Source of the DNA: UBA993 sp964485855
GTDB taxonomy: Bacteria > Bacillota > Dethiobacteria > DTU022
Direction: 5' to 3'
NCBI GenBank assembly: GCA_964485855.1
Contig: CAZAKI010000023.1
Span: forward strand, 1-33,079
Length of the DNA: 33,079 nt
The position numbers and the translations under genes were made by a program. Of the stretch, positions 16,878-25,618 are shown in pieces. Numbering within the stretch: the first letter of the stretch is position 1; the number at the start of each line of letters is the position of its first letter. The notes below the pieces were generated by a model. It was not told where the DNA came from. It worked only from the letters and a program-made list of their open reading frames with translations, and did no database searches.

Positions 16878-17927
16878 ATGAAACGGGAAGAGATCCGTCT
16901 GACAGCGATGACAAGCAGTGCCGGCTGAGCAGCCAAGATCGGGCCTGAGGCCCTGGCGCAGGTGCTGCGCTCTTTACCAAAATTTGATGATCCGAACTAT
17001 CTGAACCGGGAACAGCATTTTTCGGATGCCGGAATTTATCGGATTTCCGAGACCCATGCCTTGGTCCAGACGCTTGATTTTTTTACCCCGATTGTTGATG
17101 ATCCTTACCTCTTCGGGCAGATTGCGGCTGCCAATGCCTTAAGCGATGTATACGCCATGGGTGGAAAACCACTGACCGCTCTTAATATCATCTGTTTTCC
17201 GTCATCGTGCCAGCCTCTTGAAGTGATGGAAGCGATTCTTAAAGGTGGTTATGACAAAGTTAAAGAAGCTGGTGCTGTGATCGTAGGCGGACATAGCATT
17301 GATGATCCCGAACCAAAGTACGGCCTTTCAGTAACCGGACTGGTTGAAATTGCCAGGCTGATCAGCGGTGAGCGGGCAAAGCCCAAAGATCTTTTAATAC
17401 TAACTAAACCCTTGGGCACGGGAATCGTAAATACTGCGGTTAAAGGCGAACTGCTTGCTGATAAAAATATTGCCGATGTGGTTAAATCGATGGCAACCCT
17501 CAATGCTGCCGCGGCTGCAGCAATGCTTGAAACTGGCATCGAAGCTTGCACCGATATAACCGGTTTCAGCTTGCTTGGACACCTGCACGAGATGCTTATT
17601 TCAAGCCATGTTTCCGCAGAAATCGAGTATGCTAAAGTCCCCCTTTATCCACAGGTATTGGAGATGGCGGCAATGGGTATGATTCCCGGAGGCGCCTATC
17701 GCAATTTAGAATATGTAAAACCGCATATTAACTGGCAGGGTAAACCTGAAAGTAAAGATGACGCCCTGATCATTCTAGCCGATCCCCAAACTTCGGGAGG
17801 CATTCTTGCAGCTGTTTCTCCGGAAAAAGAAGTTGCTTTTCAGCGAGCTCTCGAGTCGAAACATATAACTGCAGCAACAATCGGCCGGATTGTTGAAGGT
17901 CCAGAAGCAGTCATAACTATTAGCTGA
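16878..17927 (+). CDS. selD: Selenophosphate synthase, itself a selenoprotein (Sec17), 349 aa
   Basis: Makes selenophosphate from selenide and ATP, the Se donor for SelA. ATG 16878, with GGGAGG seven bases upstream, reads MKREEIRLTAMTSSAG, then TGA at 16926-16928, then AAKIGPEAL. The TGA is exactly where the catalytic Cys (GCxxKI motif) or Sec of SelD lies, so residue 17 is selenocysteine. The active-site Lys20 follows. Downstream, VDDPYLFGQIAAANALSDVY and GGHSIDDPEPKYG are diagnostic ATP/metal motifs. ORF calling that stops at TGA would start at 16962 and lose the active site. It is 32 bases after selB and evidently in the same operon. Confidence 0.97.
16932..16957 (+). promoter_or_regulatory. 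SECIS-like hairpin in selD
   Basis: GGGCC (16941-16945) pairs with GGCCC (16949-16953) around a UGA loop. An outer GCCA/UGGC helix (16932-16935 with 16954-16957) is separated by a 5-base asymmetric bulge. It begins 3 nt after the UGA codon, with its apex 18-20 nt downstream, as expected for a bacterial SECIS. Confidence 0.55.
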
Positions 17928-18125
17928 TGCGATTACTAGTCAGATATAGCTTGACTATGTTAATAGTTTCCCATGGAAAATATTTAAGAATTTAAAAATC
18001 AAGCAGGATATATTATGGAATATGTCGAATTCACCCAACATAGTTATATTTTTTCGCAATTGTCACTTAATTATATCCCTCGCGGGCGGGAGGTGAAGCT
18101 GAAAAGTAACGAGTGGAAATATTGT

Positions 18126-18149
18126 CCGGCATCTTTTTTTATCTGCCGG
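18126..18149 (+). other. Hairpin in the leader upstream of the ETF/Hdr/Flx operon
   Basis: CCGGCA (18126-18131) and TGCCGG (18144-18149) form a 6-bp stem around a T-rich 12-base loop, 40 bases before the operon's first gene. The 261-base interval from 17928 to 18188 also has a TAGTCA/TGACTA inverted repeat near its start. No clean promoter was identified. The hairpin has no T-run after it, so it is not a standard terminator; it may be a leader element or mRNA-stabilising stem. Confidence 0.35.
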
Positions 18150-18188
18150 GGTTATTGAAGTAAACATTTTATATTGCGGGGTATGCAA

Positions 18189-19325
18189 ATGAGTATTGAA
18201 AGCCAGACATTCACCGAAAAATACGATCTGCTTGGCTGTATTCAATGTGGGCGCTGTACCGGCGGGTGTCCGGTGACAGTGCGGGCCGATCTTAATGTTC
18301 GTCAATTTGTTTACAATGCCTATGATGAATCGAAGCTGGATGAATTAGCCAGACTGGCGGAAATCTGGGATTGTACTGCCTGTCATACCTGTGCCGTCCG
18401 CTGCCCTAAAGGCCTGAAACCTCTAGAAGTTTTACTGGGTCTGCGGGCAATGATCGTCGAGAGCGGCAAGGTAGAGCCGACAGTACGCGATGCTTTACAG
18501 AGTGTTTTGCTGGAAGGTAATCCCTGGGAAAAACCGAGGGCTGCCCGCAGCGACTGGATGGAAGGACTCGATGTAAAAATTGCCGAACCCGGGGTGCCTG
18601 TTGAAAATCTATTTTTTGTCTGTTGCACTATCGCTTATGATCCCAGGCTTCAGACCATCGCCAAGAACATCGTGCGCATTCTTAATCAAGCCGGTATCGA
18701 TTATGCTTTCCTTGATGAAAATGAAACCTGTTGTGGAAGCGAAGTATTTACCCTGGGGGAGGAAGGCCTTTTTGAAATGCTTGTCGAGGACAACACTGAA
18801 TTTTTAAATGATTTTTCGGCCAAGCGTCTAGTCACCCTTTCACCACATTGTTTCACCACCTACCGGACTCATTATCCCGATCTGAAGATGCCGGTGCTGC
18901 ATTACACCCAGCTACTCGAAGAACTGATCGAAAAAGGAGAACTCAGCTGGAAAGGCAATTTGGAAAAGAAAATAGTCTTTCATGATCCCTGCTACCTCGG
19001 TAAACAGGGTGGAGTTTATGATGAACCGAGACAGCTGCTAAAAAGTATTCCCGGAGTTACCCTACTCGAATTTGAGCGCAGCCGCGAACGTTCTTTGTGT
19101 TGTGAAGGCGGAGGGGGTAAGATGTGGGTTGAGTCACAATCGAAAAAAGAACGCCTGGCTGAAACCAGAGTTAAAGATGCCAAGGCTCTGGAAGCCGACA
19201 TTGTTGCCGTTGCCTGTCCGTTTTGCTTGCTAACGTTAGAAGATGCCCTGAAGGGATTAGGCTACGAAGAAGAAATGAGAGTGGCTGAAATCATGGAACT
19301 TTTAGGTGAATTTGTTGAAGCTTGA
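18189..19325 (+). CDS. HdrD-like iron-sulfur protein (HdrC- and HdrB-type domains fused), 378 aa
   Basis: Probable electron-transfer subunit linking the ETF to HdrA. N-terminal HdrC-like part has two [4Fe-4S] motifs: Cys17/20/23/27 and Cys62/65/68/72. The remainder has two HdrB-type CCG domains. The second is complete (Cys268, Cys304-305, Cys343, Cys346) and could hold a noncubane cluster. The first has Cys145-146, Cys181-182 and then S218-P-H-C221, with the first CxxC cysteine replaced by Ser. No transmembrane helix, so it is soluble, unlike the membrane CCG proteins of syntrophs. ATG 18189 is preferred because GGGG lies seven bases before it; ATG 18183 is too close. First gene of the eight-gene operon. 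A true heterodisulfide substrate is unlikely in a bacterium; the acceptor is inferred. Confidence 0.88.
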   Translation: MSIESQTFTEKYDLLGCIQCGRCTGGCPVTVRADLNVRQFVYNAYDESKLDELARLAEIWDCTACHTCAVRCPKGLKPLEVLLGLRAMIVESGKVEPTVRDALQSVLLEGNPWEKPRAARSDWMEGLDVKIAEPGVPVENLFFVCCTIAYDPRLQTIAKNIVRILNQAGIDYAFLDENETCCGSEVFTLGEEGLFEMLVEDNTEFLNDFSAKRLVTLSPHCFTTYRTHYPDLKMPVLHYTQLLEELIEKGELSWKGNLEKKIVFHDPCYLGKQGGVYDEPRQLLKSIPGVTLLEFERSRERSLCCEGGGGKMWVESQSKKERLAETRVKDAKALEADIVAVACPFCLLTLEDALKGLGYEEEMRVAEIMELLGEFVEA

Positions 19326-19359
19326 TAGCATTTAATTTTGGCAGGAGGTGGATAGTATC

Positions 19360-20148
19360 ATGAAAATGTTTGTTTGCATCAAATATGTGCCCGATACTTC
19401 CGAAGCGGAAGTCAAGGTCAACCCTGATGGCGTATCTGTTGACAGCAGTCGTTTTTCTTTCGATATCAATGATGCTGACAATTACGCGGTCGAGGAAGCG
19501 GTTTTAATTAAAGAAGCCGGTGAAGGAGAGGTTACAGTCCTTTCGATTGGCCCCAAGCAATCTGATGTGATGATCCGCATGGCGATGGCTAAAGGCTGCG
19601 ACCGGGCAATCCGGGTCGAGGACGATAGGATCGCCACTCATGATCCGCTAATGGTTGCCAGAGTGCTGGCTGGTGCAATTAAGGGACAGGAATGTGATTT
19701 GGTATTGACCGGTTGCATGGCCAATGATGACTGGCATATGACTACCGGTGTAGCCCTGGCCGAAGAGCTGGGTGTCAATCATGCTTCGATGGTTAAGAAA
19801 GTCGAAGTTTTAGACGGCAAAGTCAAAGCTTACCGTGAACTTGAAGGCGGATTACTGGAGGCAGTGGAAGTTGATCTGCCGGCGGTGTTGACCATCCAAA
19901 CCGGGATTAACGAACCGCGCTATGCGCCAATCCGCGGTATTCGTGAAGCCCAGAAAAAAGAATTGAAAGTGGCTGGTCTTGATGATCTGGGTATTGATGC
20001 TGCTACGGTTGGAGCCGATGCATCGATGGTTGTCCTGGAGCAGCTTTATATTCCGGAAGTTGAATCAACAGCCGAATTTATTGAAGGCGAGCCGGATGAA
20101 AAAGCCGAAAAACTGGCTTCGATCCTGGTAAAAGGAGGCCTTGTATAA
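19360..20148 (+). CDS. etfB: Electron transfer flavoprotein beta subunit, 262 aa
   Basis: Forms the ETF heterodimer with EtfA; ETFs take electrons from acyl-CoA and other flavin dehydrogenases. The N-terminus (FVCIKYVPDT) and the INDADNYAVEEA and C-terminal EPRYAPIRGI segments are family-typical. The nucleotide-binding stretch at about residues 117-137 reads LTGCMANDDWHMTTG, which matches neither the D-N-QTG form of AMP-binding ETFs nor the usual bifurcating form; whether it binds AMP or a second FAD is open. ATG 19360 is chosen because AGGAGG ends 11 bases upstream; the in-frame GTG at 19348 overlaps that site. It follows the HdrD-like gene by 34 bases and overlaps etfA by one base (TAATG). 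Confidence 0.93.
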   Translation: MKMFVCIKYVPDTSEAEVKVNPDGVSVDSSRFSFDINDADNYAVEEAVLIKEAGEGEVTVLSIGPKQSDVMIRMAMAKGCDRAIRVEDDRIATHDPLMVARVLAGAIKGQECDLVLTGCMANDDWHMTTGVALAEELGVNHASMVKKVEVLDGKVKAYRELEGGLLEAVEVDLPAVLTIQTGINEPRYAPIRGIREAQKKELKVAGLDDLGIDAATVGADASMVVLEQLYIPEVESTAEFIEGEPDEKAEKLASILVKGGLV

Positions 20149-21122
20149 TGGGTAAAATATTAGTATTGGCTGAGCACCGCCAGGGTGCTTTAAGAGATAT
20201 ATCTTACGAGATGATGGCTGTTGCCCCCAAGCTGGCCGAACAGATGGGCGGCGAGGTTACCGTTTTACTGATCGGTAGTGGGATGGACGACCTGGCTGCT
20301 AAAATGGTTGCCTTTGGCGTTAATGTTTTAGTGATTGATGATCCGCTGTTTAAAGATTTTAATGCCGATAAATATCATAAAGTACTTTCAGCGCTGATCG
20401 ATGATCTGAAACCTGCTGTTGTCATGACCGGCCATACTGCTCAGGGTGTTGATTTCATGCCTGCCCTGGCTGTAGAGAAGAAACTTCCCTTTGTTGCCGA
20501 TGCAATCGATCTTGAATTCAAAGATGGAACTCTTAAGGCAACCCGCCAACTTTATTCCGGGAAGGTAAATGCTGTATTAGCGTTTAAACCGGCGGAAACC
20601 TATTTACTCACTTTCCGTGAAGGAGCGGTTGAAGCTCCGGAAGCTTCAGGCAGTGGGTCGGTGGAAAAAGTTGATTCACCCCTGAAAGAAGATTTAAGTT
20701 ATCGTAAATTTGTGGAGTATGTCGAAGCCGAGGTTGGCGATGTAGATATTACTCAGTCAGATATATTGGTTGCGGTTGGTCGCGGTTTGAAGGAAGATAA
20801 AAACCTTCCGGTCATAGAAGAACTGGCGAAGGCCATTAAGGCGGATATTGCCGGATCAAGAGCGGCGACGGATGCCGGTTGGATTCCCCATGACCGCCAG
20901 GTCGGCACTTCCGGTAAATCAGTTAAGCCGAAACTTTATGTTGCTATGGGTATTTCAGGAGCCTTCCAGCACCTGGCCGGGATGAAAGGGGCCAAGACTG
21001 TTGTGGCGATCAACAAAGACCCGGAAGCGCCAATTTTCACCGTAGCTGATTATGCCATTGTTGAAGACATGTTTAAGATTGTGCCCAAGTTGACTGAAAA
21101 GCTAAAGGAGCTGAAAGGTTAA
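20148..21122 (+). CDS. etfA: Electron transfer flavoprotein alpha subunit, 324 aa
   Basis: FAD-carrying large ETF subunit. N-terminal Rossmann-like half begins GKILVLAEHRQG. The C-terminal FAD domain contains GSRAATDAGWIPHDRQVG, GISGAFQHLAGM and AINKDPEAPIF, the classic ETF-alpha FAD motifs. Length is standard. There is no N-terminal ferredoxin extension of the sort found in some ETF-alpha proteins, so its iron-sulfur partners must be separate; the HdrD-like protein and HdrA on either side are the natural candidates (inference). Translationally coupled to etfB. No acyl-CoA dehydrogenase gene lies in the operon, so the donor is not revealed. Confidence 0.95.
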   Translation: MGKILVLAEHRQGALRDISYEMMAVAPKLAEQMGGEVTVLLIGSGMDDLAAKMVAFGVNVLVIDDPLFKDFNADKYHKVLSALIDDLKPAVVMTGHTAQGVDFMPALAVEKKLPFVADAIDLEFKDGTLKATRQLYSGKVNAVLAFKPAETYLLTFREGAVEAPEASGSGSVEKVDSPLKEDLSYRKFVEYVEAEVGDVDITQSDILVAVGRGLKEDKNLPVIEELAKAIKADIAGSRAATDAGWIPHDRQVGTSGKSVKPKLYVAMGISGAFQHLAGMKGAKTVVAINKDPEAPIFTVADYAIVEDMFKIVPKLTEKLKELKG

Positions 21123-21169
21123 CTGTTTGAAAGCTACGGGCCAACCTTAACAGGAGGATGAAAAACCAG

Positions 21170-23170
21170 ATGACGGAAAAACCTAAAGTGGGCGTCTATG
21201 TCTGTCATTGCGGAATTAATATTTCTGCGACGGTAGACGTTGAAACAGTTGCGGATTTTGCCCTGAAACTGCCTAATGTGGAAGTGGCACGCACCTATTC
21301 ATACATGTGCTCCGACCCCGGTCAGGCCCTAATTAAAAATGATATTAAAGAACATGGTCTGAACCGGGTTATCGTTGCTTCCTGCTCACCGCGGATGCAT
21401 GAACCTACATTCCGCAAAGCTATCCAGGAAGCAGGTATCAACCCATATTATTTGGAAATGGCGAACATCAGGGAGCACTGTTCGTGGGTTCATGAAGATC
21501 GGGAAGAGGCAACGGCAAAATCAAAAAAATTGGTGGCTGCAGCTGTTGCCAAGGTAAGATTGCTTGAAGCACTGGAATCGAAAGAGGTTGATGCCGAGCC
21601 GGCAGCCCTGGTTATCGGAGCCGGCATCGCAGGGATTCAAGCAGCACTTGACATCGCTGATGCCGGGTTTAAAGTATACCTGGTCGAAAAGACTCCGTCA
21701 GTGGGAGGCAGGATGGCCCAGCTTGATAAGACCTTTCCTACTCTCGACTGTTCGGCCTGTATCTTGACCCCTAAGATGGTCGATTGTGCCAGCCATCCCA
21801 ATATCGAGCTGTTGAGCTACTCCGAAGTTGAAGAAATTGGAGGATTTATTGGCAACTTCGAGGTTAAAGTACGGAAGAAAGCCAGGTATGTTGATTTTGA
21901 TAAATGTACCGGTTGTGGCGATTGCGCAGCTGCCTGCCGGGTTAAAGACCGTTTTCCCAGTGAATTTGACATGGGAATGGGTAAGCGCTCAGCAATTTAC
22001 CTGCCTTTCCCGCAAGCTGTTCCGGCCAAGTATACGATTGATCCTGAAAGCTGTCTCTTTTTAACGAAAGGAAAATGCGGTAAAGGGCCAAAATGTGAAG
22101 AAGTTTGCCAGGCCGGGGCGATTAACTTTGATCAGCAGGATGAAATTGTTGAGTTTAAAGTCGGTGCAGTTATTGTGGCCACCGGTTTTGATCCTTTCGA
22201 TGCTTCCCGCAAACCGGAATACGGTTACAGCGATTACCCGAATGTGATCACTGGGATGGAGATGGAACGGTTGGTTTCAGCTTCCGGCCCAACCGGCGGT
22301 AAAGTAAAAGTCTTTAACGGTGAAGAGGAAATTGAGCCGAAAGAAGTTGCTTTCATCAAATGCGTCGGCTCAAGGGACGCCAGCGTCGGTAATGAATACT
22401 GCTCCAGGGTTTGCTGCATGTATGTGGCTAAACAAGCCCATCTGTTGCGGGATAAATTACCCGATGCTAATATCCGCGTTTATTACATGGATGTCCGGGC
22501 TTTCGGCAAAGGATTTGAAGAATTCTATGACCGGGTTCGCCGTGAAAATGTCCGCTATATTCGCGGTAATCCTTCGGAAATATTTAAGCGGGGCAAAAAG
22601 CTTGTGGTTAAGGTAGAAGATACTCTGACGGCAACCCCGCTCGAAGATGAAGTTGATCTGGTTGTGTTGGGAGTCGGTCTTGAACCGCGGGCTGACATGC
22701 GCCAAACGATGGATTTGCTTCGCCTTTCACAATCACCTGACCGCTTTTTCCTCGAAGCTCATCCCAAACTTCGACCCGTTGATACGGCCACTGACGGTGT
22801 CTTTCTGGCCGGCTGTTGCCAGGGGCCTAAGGATATTCCCGATACGGTAGCCCAGGCCAAAGGGGCAGCTTCATCAGCGATGATTCCGCTGGCAAGGGGT
22901 AAGGTGATGATTAGTGCCCAGGTCGCCACAGTTGATGAGTCAACCTGCAGGGGCTGCGGTTTTTGTGTCAATATTTGTCCCTATACGGCAATTGAGCTAG
23001 TCACTGTTAATCGTTTTGGGCATGAAGTAGAAGTAGCCAGGGTTAATGAGGCATTATGCAAGGGCTGCGGATCGTGTTCGGCCGGTTGCCTATCTGATTC
23101 AATCCAACCGAAATCATTCCGCGATCGCCAGATTTTACCGCAGATAGCGGCATTGGGGGTTGTAAGATGA
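21170..23170 (+). CDS. hdrA: HdrA-like flavoprotein, electron-bifurcating subunit, 666 aa
   Basis: FAD and multi-[4Fe-4S] protein that splits or merges electron pairs in Hdr complexes. N-terminal domain contains VCHCG and CSPR segments. The FAD Rossmann motif GAGIAGIQAA is at residues 150-159, followed by the HdrA-specific TLDCSACILTPKM at 191-203. Two inserted cluster motifs follow: Cys246/249/252/256 and Cys295/303/309/313. A C-terminal double ferredoxin carries Cys593/596/599/603 and Cys630/633/636/640. Length is standard for a single HdrA. ATG 21170 is used; ATG 21158 abuts the AGGAGG. It lies 47 bases after etfA and overlaps flxD by four bases. Ferredoxin is the expected low-potential partner (family knowledge). 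Confidence 0.95.
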   Translation: MTEKPKVGVYVCHCGINISATVDVETVADFALKLPNVEVARTYSYMCSDPGQALIKNDIKEHGLNRVIVASCSPRMHEPTFRKAIQEAGINPYYLEMANIREHCSWVHEDREEATAKSKKLVAAAVAKVRLLEALESKEVDAEPAALVIGAGIAGIQAALDIADAGFKVYLVEKTPSVGGRMAQLDKTFPTLDCSACILTPKMVDCASHPNIELLSYSEVEEIGGFIGNFEVKVRKKARYVDFDKCTGCGDCAAACRVKDRFPSEFDMGMGKRSAIYLPFPQAVPAKYTIDPESCLFLTKGKCGKGPKCEEVCQAGAINFDQQDEIVEFKVGAVIVATGFDPFDASRKPEYGYSDYPNVITGMEMERLVSASGPTGGKVKVFNGEEEIEPKEVAFIKCVGSRDASVGNEYCSRVCCMYVAKQAHLLRDKLPDANIRVYYMDVRAFGKGFEEFYDRVRRENVRYIRGNPSEIFKRGKKLVVKVEDTLTATPLEDEVDLVVLGVGLEPRADMRQTMDLLRLSQSPDRFFLEAHPKLRPVDTATDGVFLAGCCQGPKDIPDTVAQAKGAASSAMIPLARGKVMISAQVATVDESTCRGCGFCVNICPYTAIELVTVNRFGHEVEVARVNEALCKGCGSCSAGCLSDSIQPKSFRDRQILPQIAALGVVR

Positions 23171-23598
23171 GCGATAGTTTTGAACCCAACATAGTGGCTT
23201 TTCTTTGCAATTGGTGTTCTTATGCCGGTGCCGATTTAGCCGGGACCAGCCGGGTTCATTATCCGGCCAATATCCAGGTAATTAGGGTGATGTGCTCCGG
23301 ACGTGTTAATCCGCTTTATGTGATGAATGCTTTACAACAGGGTGCTGATGGTGTGCTGGTTTCAGGTTGTCATCCCGGCGATTGTCACTATATGGAGGGT
23401 AACTTTTTTGCCCGCCGCCGTCTCGGTATGTTAAAGGATTTAATGGAATATGTCGGAGTCGATCCGCGCCGATTTCATATGAGCTGGGTGTCGGCCTCTG
23501 AAGGACATAAGTGGAAAGAAGTAGTGGAAAAAACCGTCGAAGATGCTCGTGAAGCCGGACCGTTTGAAGGGTTTAGACGTCGGCGGATCGACTGGTAG
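23167..23598 (+). CDS. flxD: MvhD/FlxD-type [2Fe-2S] protein, 143 aa
   Basis: Connects HdrA to an electron-input module: a hydrogenase in methanogens (MvhD) or the Flx NADH-oxidising module in bacteria. The five family cysteines are Cys14, Cys17, Cys43, Cys68 and Cys73, in FLCNWCSYAGAD, VMCSGR and SGCHPGDCHY. ATG 23167 overlaps the hdrA stop (ATGA). No hydrogenase genes lie nearby, but flxC-flxB-flxA follow, which supports the Flx assignment. Confidence 0.93.
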   Translation: MSDSFEPNIVAFLCNWCSYAGADLAGTSRVHYPANIQVIRVMCSGRVNPLYVMNALQQGADGVLVSGCHPGDCHYMEGNFFARRRLGMLKDLMEYVGVDPRRFHMSWVSASEGHKWKEVVEKTVEDAREAGPFEGFRRRRIDW

Positions 23599-23612
23599 GA
23601 GGGGTTTTAAAA

Positions 23613-24593
23613 ATGGATTTGGAACAATTACGTAAAACCGCGGCGGAAGTTGTTTCCCGTGAAGATGTCAAATACCTGATCGGCTGGAAAAAAGGCACTT
23701 ACGGGTACCGGGTTGCCCCGGTTTTCGTTGAAGATGCCGCCGGTGCCGCAGAGCTGTTTTTTTCGCCCCTTTGCACCGCAAACTTGACTACTTACCTGAC
23801 CATGGCCGAAAAGCTGCCGTTGCCGCGAGGACAGGAAGCGGATAAAAGAAAAGTTGCCCTGATGGTCAAAGGATGCGACAGCAGAGCAGTTGTCCAGCTA
23901 CTGGTAGAGAAAGGAATTCATCGCGATCAGGTTGTTGTCATCGGTTGTCCCTGTCCCGGGATGGTTGATCCCGCCCTGCTGGCTGAAAAGTACAAGGAAA
24001 CTGAAAAGCCGGTTGATCTCAAGTGGGATGGTGATCAATTTTTATTGATTTGCGATGGCGAAGAGCTAGCTATTCCCAGGGATGAGGTCCTGGCTGAAAA
24101 ATGCCGTCTCTGCCGTTATCCGAATCCGGTAATCAGTGATATTTTACTTGGTGACCCGGTTGAAAAGTGGGAAGTGGCAGAAGACAGTGGGGTTGCCGAG
24201 CTCGATACACTGGATATTAATGAACGTTGGTCATACTGGCAGGAGCAGTTTTCAAAGTGCATTCGTTGCTACAGCTGTCGTAATGTTTGTCCGCTTTGTT
24301 ATTGCCAGGATTGCATTCTCGATCGCCTGAATCCGACCTGGGTTAACCGGGCGGTTAACTTTTCTGAAAATACTGCTTTTAATATTTCTAGGGCTTTTCA
24401 CCTTGCCGGTCGTTGTATCGAATGTGGCGAGTGCGAAAGAGTCTGCCCGGCAAATATTCCGCTGGGCAAATTAAACCGTAAAATGGCCCAGGAAGTTCGG
24501 GAAAAATATGGTTTTGAGCCGGGAATTGATCCTGATGCAGAGCCGTTCCAGGCCAGCTTCAAGCCTGATGATCCCGAGGACTTCATATTGTAG
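23613..24593 (+). CDS. flxC: FlxC-like ferredoxin-type iron-sulfur protein, 326 aa
   Basis: Electron-transfer subunit of the Flx module. The N-terminal 200 residues include LMVKGCDSRAVVQLL and GCPCPG segments, similar in style to FrhB-type proteins. The C-terminal third has two [4Fe-4S] sites: Cys216/219/222/226 and Cys268/271/274/278. Extra cysteines at 229, 231 and 234 follow the first site, and a C-x-x-C lies at 164/167. Seven more cysteines than a plain two-cluster ferredoxin suggests an additional cluster. ATG 23613 is preceded by TAGGAGG. It sits 14 bases after flxD and 11 before flxB. Assignment rests on gene order plus cluster layout. Confidence 0.8.
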   Translation: MDLEQLRKTAAEVVSREDVKYLIGWKKGTYGYRVAPVFVEDAAGAAELFFSPLCTANLTTYLTMAEKLPLPRGQEADKRKVALMVKGCDSRAVVQLLVEKGIHRDQVVVIGCPCPGMVDPALLAEKYKETEKPVDLKWDGDQFLLICDGEELAIPRDEVLAEKCRLCRYPNPVISDILLGDPVEKWEVAEDSGVAELDTLDINERWSYWQEQFSKCIRCYSCRNVCPLCYCQDCILDRLNPTWVNRAVNFSENTAFNISRAFHLAGRCIECGECERVCPANIPLGKLNRKMAQEVREKYGFEPGIDPDAEPFQASFKPDDPEDFIL

Positions 24594-24604
24594 AGGTGGG
24601 TGAG

Positions 24605-25618
24605 ATGTCTGCTATGCTGTTGAGTAAAGAAAAATGGCCTCAATTTGTAGGAAAGTTTGCCGGGAAAAATCTTTGGGCGCCTAAACTTGAAGGCGAAGCA
24701 ATGCGGTTTTCACCGGTAGAAGAAGGTGAAACTCCTCTTTTAGAATTTAGCAATACCAGGATCCCACCAAAATCAGCAGCGTTTCCCCAGACTGAGACGA
24801 TGTTTCGCTTTCAGCTCGGTAACCAGGAAATTGAGCTGCCGGAATTGGGAGAAGAGATGATCCTTATGGGGATCAGACCTTGTGATGCAAGGGCGATGTC
24901 TATTGTTGAAAAGTTATTTCGGTGGGATTATGATGATCCCTATTATCTGGAAAGACGTAACTTAATTACCCTCATTGGATTGGCTTGTAACGAGCCCGGA
25001 CTGAACTGCTTCTGTTCTTCAGTTGGTGGAGCTCCTGATTCAACAGAGGGTCTGGATCTGCTGATGGTTGATCTTGGTGACAGTTTCCTGATGGAAGCCG
25101 TTACTCCCAAGGGTGAAGCGGTGTTGAAAGAGGCTGAAGATCTATTGGAAAAAGCCGGGTCTGAAGCGCTTAAGTCAAGGGAAGCAATAACGGCCGAAGC
25201 TGGCAGTAAGATCAGAAGAACAGTTGATCATAAAGGGATACCGGAAGGACTGCCTGCTTTGTGGGATGACCCTCTCTGGGCCAGAGTTTCGGCTTCCTGT
25301 ATCGGTTGTGGGACCTGCACTTACCTTTGTCCCACATGCCACTGCTTCGATATCCAGGATGAGGTGGAAGGCTTTGAAGCAAGGCGTTGTCGGATGTGGG
25401 ATTCTTGCATGTTCGAAGAATATTCGCTGCATACGTCAGGACACAATCCACGGCCGACCCGTCGCGAAAGAACCAGGAACCGCATCAATCATAAATATAA
25501 TTACTATGTCGATAAATTTGATGTCATTGCCTGTGTCGGCTGCGGGCGATGTATCAACCTTTGTCCTGTTAACATCGACATTGTTGAAATCCTCAGACAG
25601 GTGAAGGAGGCGCTCTAA
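24605..25618 (+). CDS. flxB: FlxB-like iron-sulfur subunit (AsrA/HydB related), 337 aa
   Basis: Iron-sulfur subunit related to anaerobic sulfite reductase A and sulfhydrogenase beta. The family motif GIRPCDARAM is at residues 89-98. Two [4Fe-4S] sites occur: Cys232/235/238/242 (CIGCGTCTYLCP) and Cys310/313/316/320 (CVGCGRCINLCP), with further cysteines at 128, 135, 137, 245, 247, 262 and 268. ATG 24605 is preferred to GTG 24596 because GAGG at 24593-24596 is spaced for it. It overlaps flxA by one base. It probably takes electrons from FlxA and passes them to FlxC and FlxD (known Flx arrangement, inferred here). Confidence 0.85.
   Translation: MSAMLLSKEKWPQFVGKFAGKNLWAPKLEGEAMRFSPVEEGETPLLEFSNTRIPPKSAAFPQTETMFRFQLGNQEIELPELGEEMILMGIRPCDARAMSIVEKLFRWDYDDPYYLERRNLITLIGLACNEPGLNCFCSSVGGAPDSTEGLDLLMVDLGDSFLMEAVTPKGEAVLKEAEDLLEKAGSEALKSREAITAEAGSKIRRTVDHKGIPEGLPALWDDPLWARVSASCIGCGTCTYLCPTCHCFDIQDEVEGFEARRCRMWDSCMFEEYSLHTSGHNPRPTRRERTRNRINHKYNYYVDKFDVIACVGCGRCINLCPVNIDIVEILRQVKEAL

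Noticed and set aside
18091..18158. Small ORF with GTG start and two Cys codons in the operon leader
   Set aside because: The GGAGG overlaps the GTG start, leaving no spacing, and the roughly 21-residue product has no recognisable feature; a leader peptide cannot be supported.
17928..18188. tRNA-Sec gene (selC) between selD and the Hdr operon
   Set aside because: No cloverleaf with a long variable arm or GTTCGA-type T-loop found here or in the other intergenic gaps; selC must lie elsewhere.
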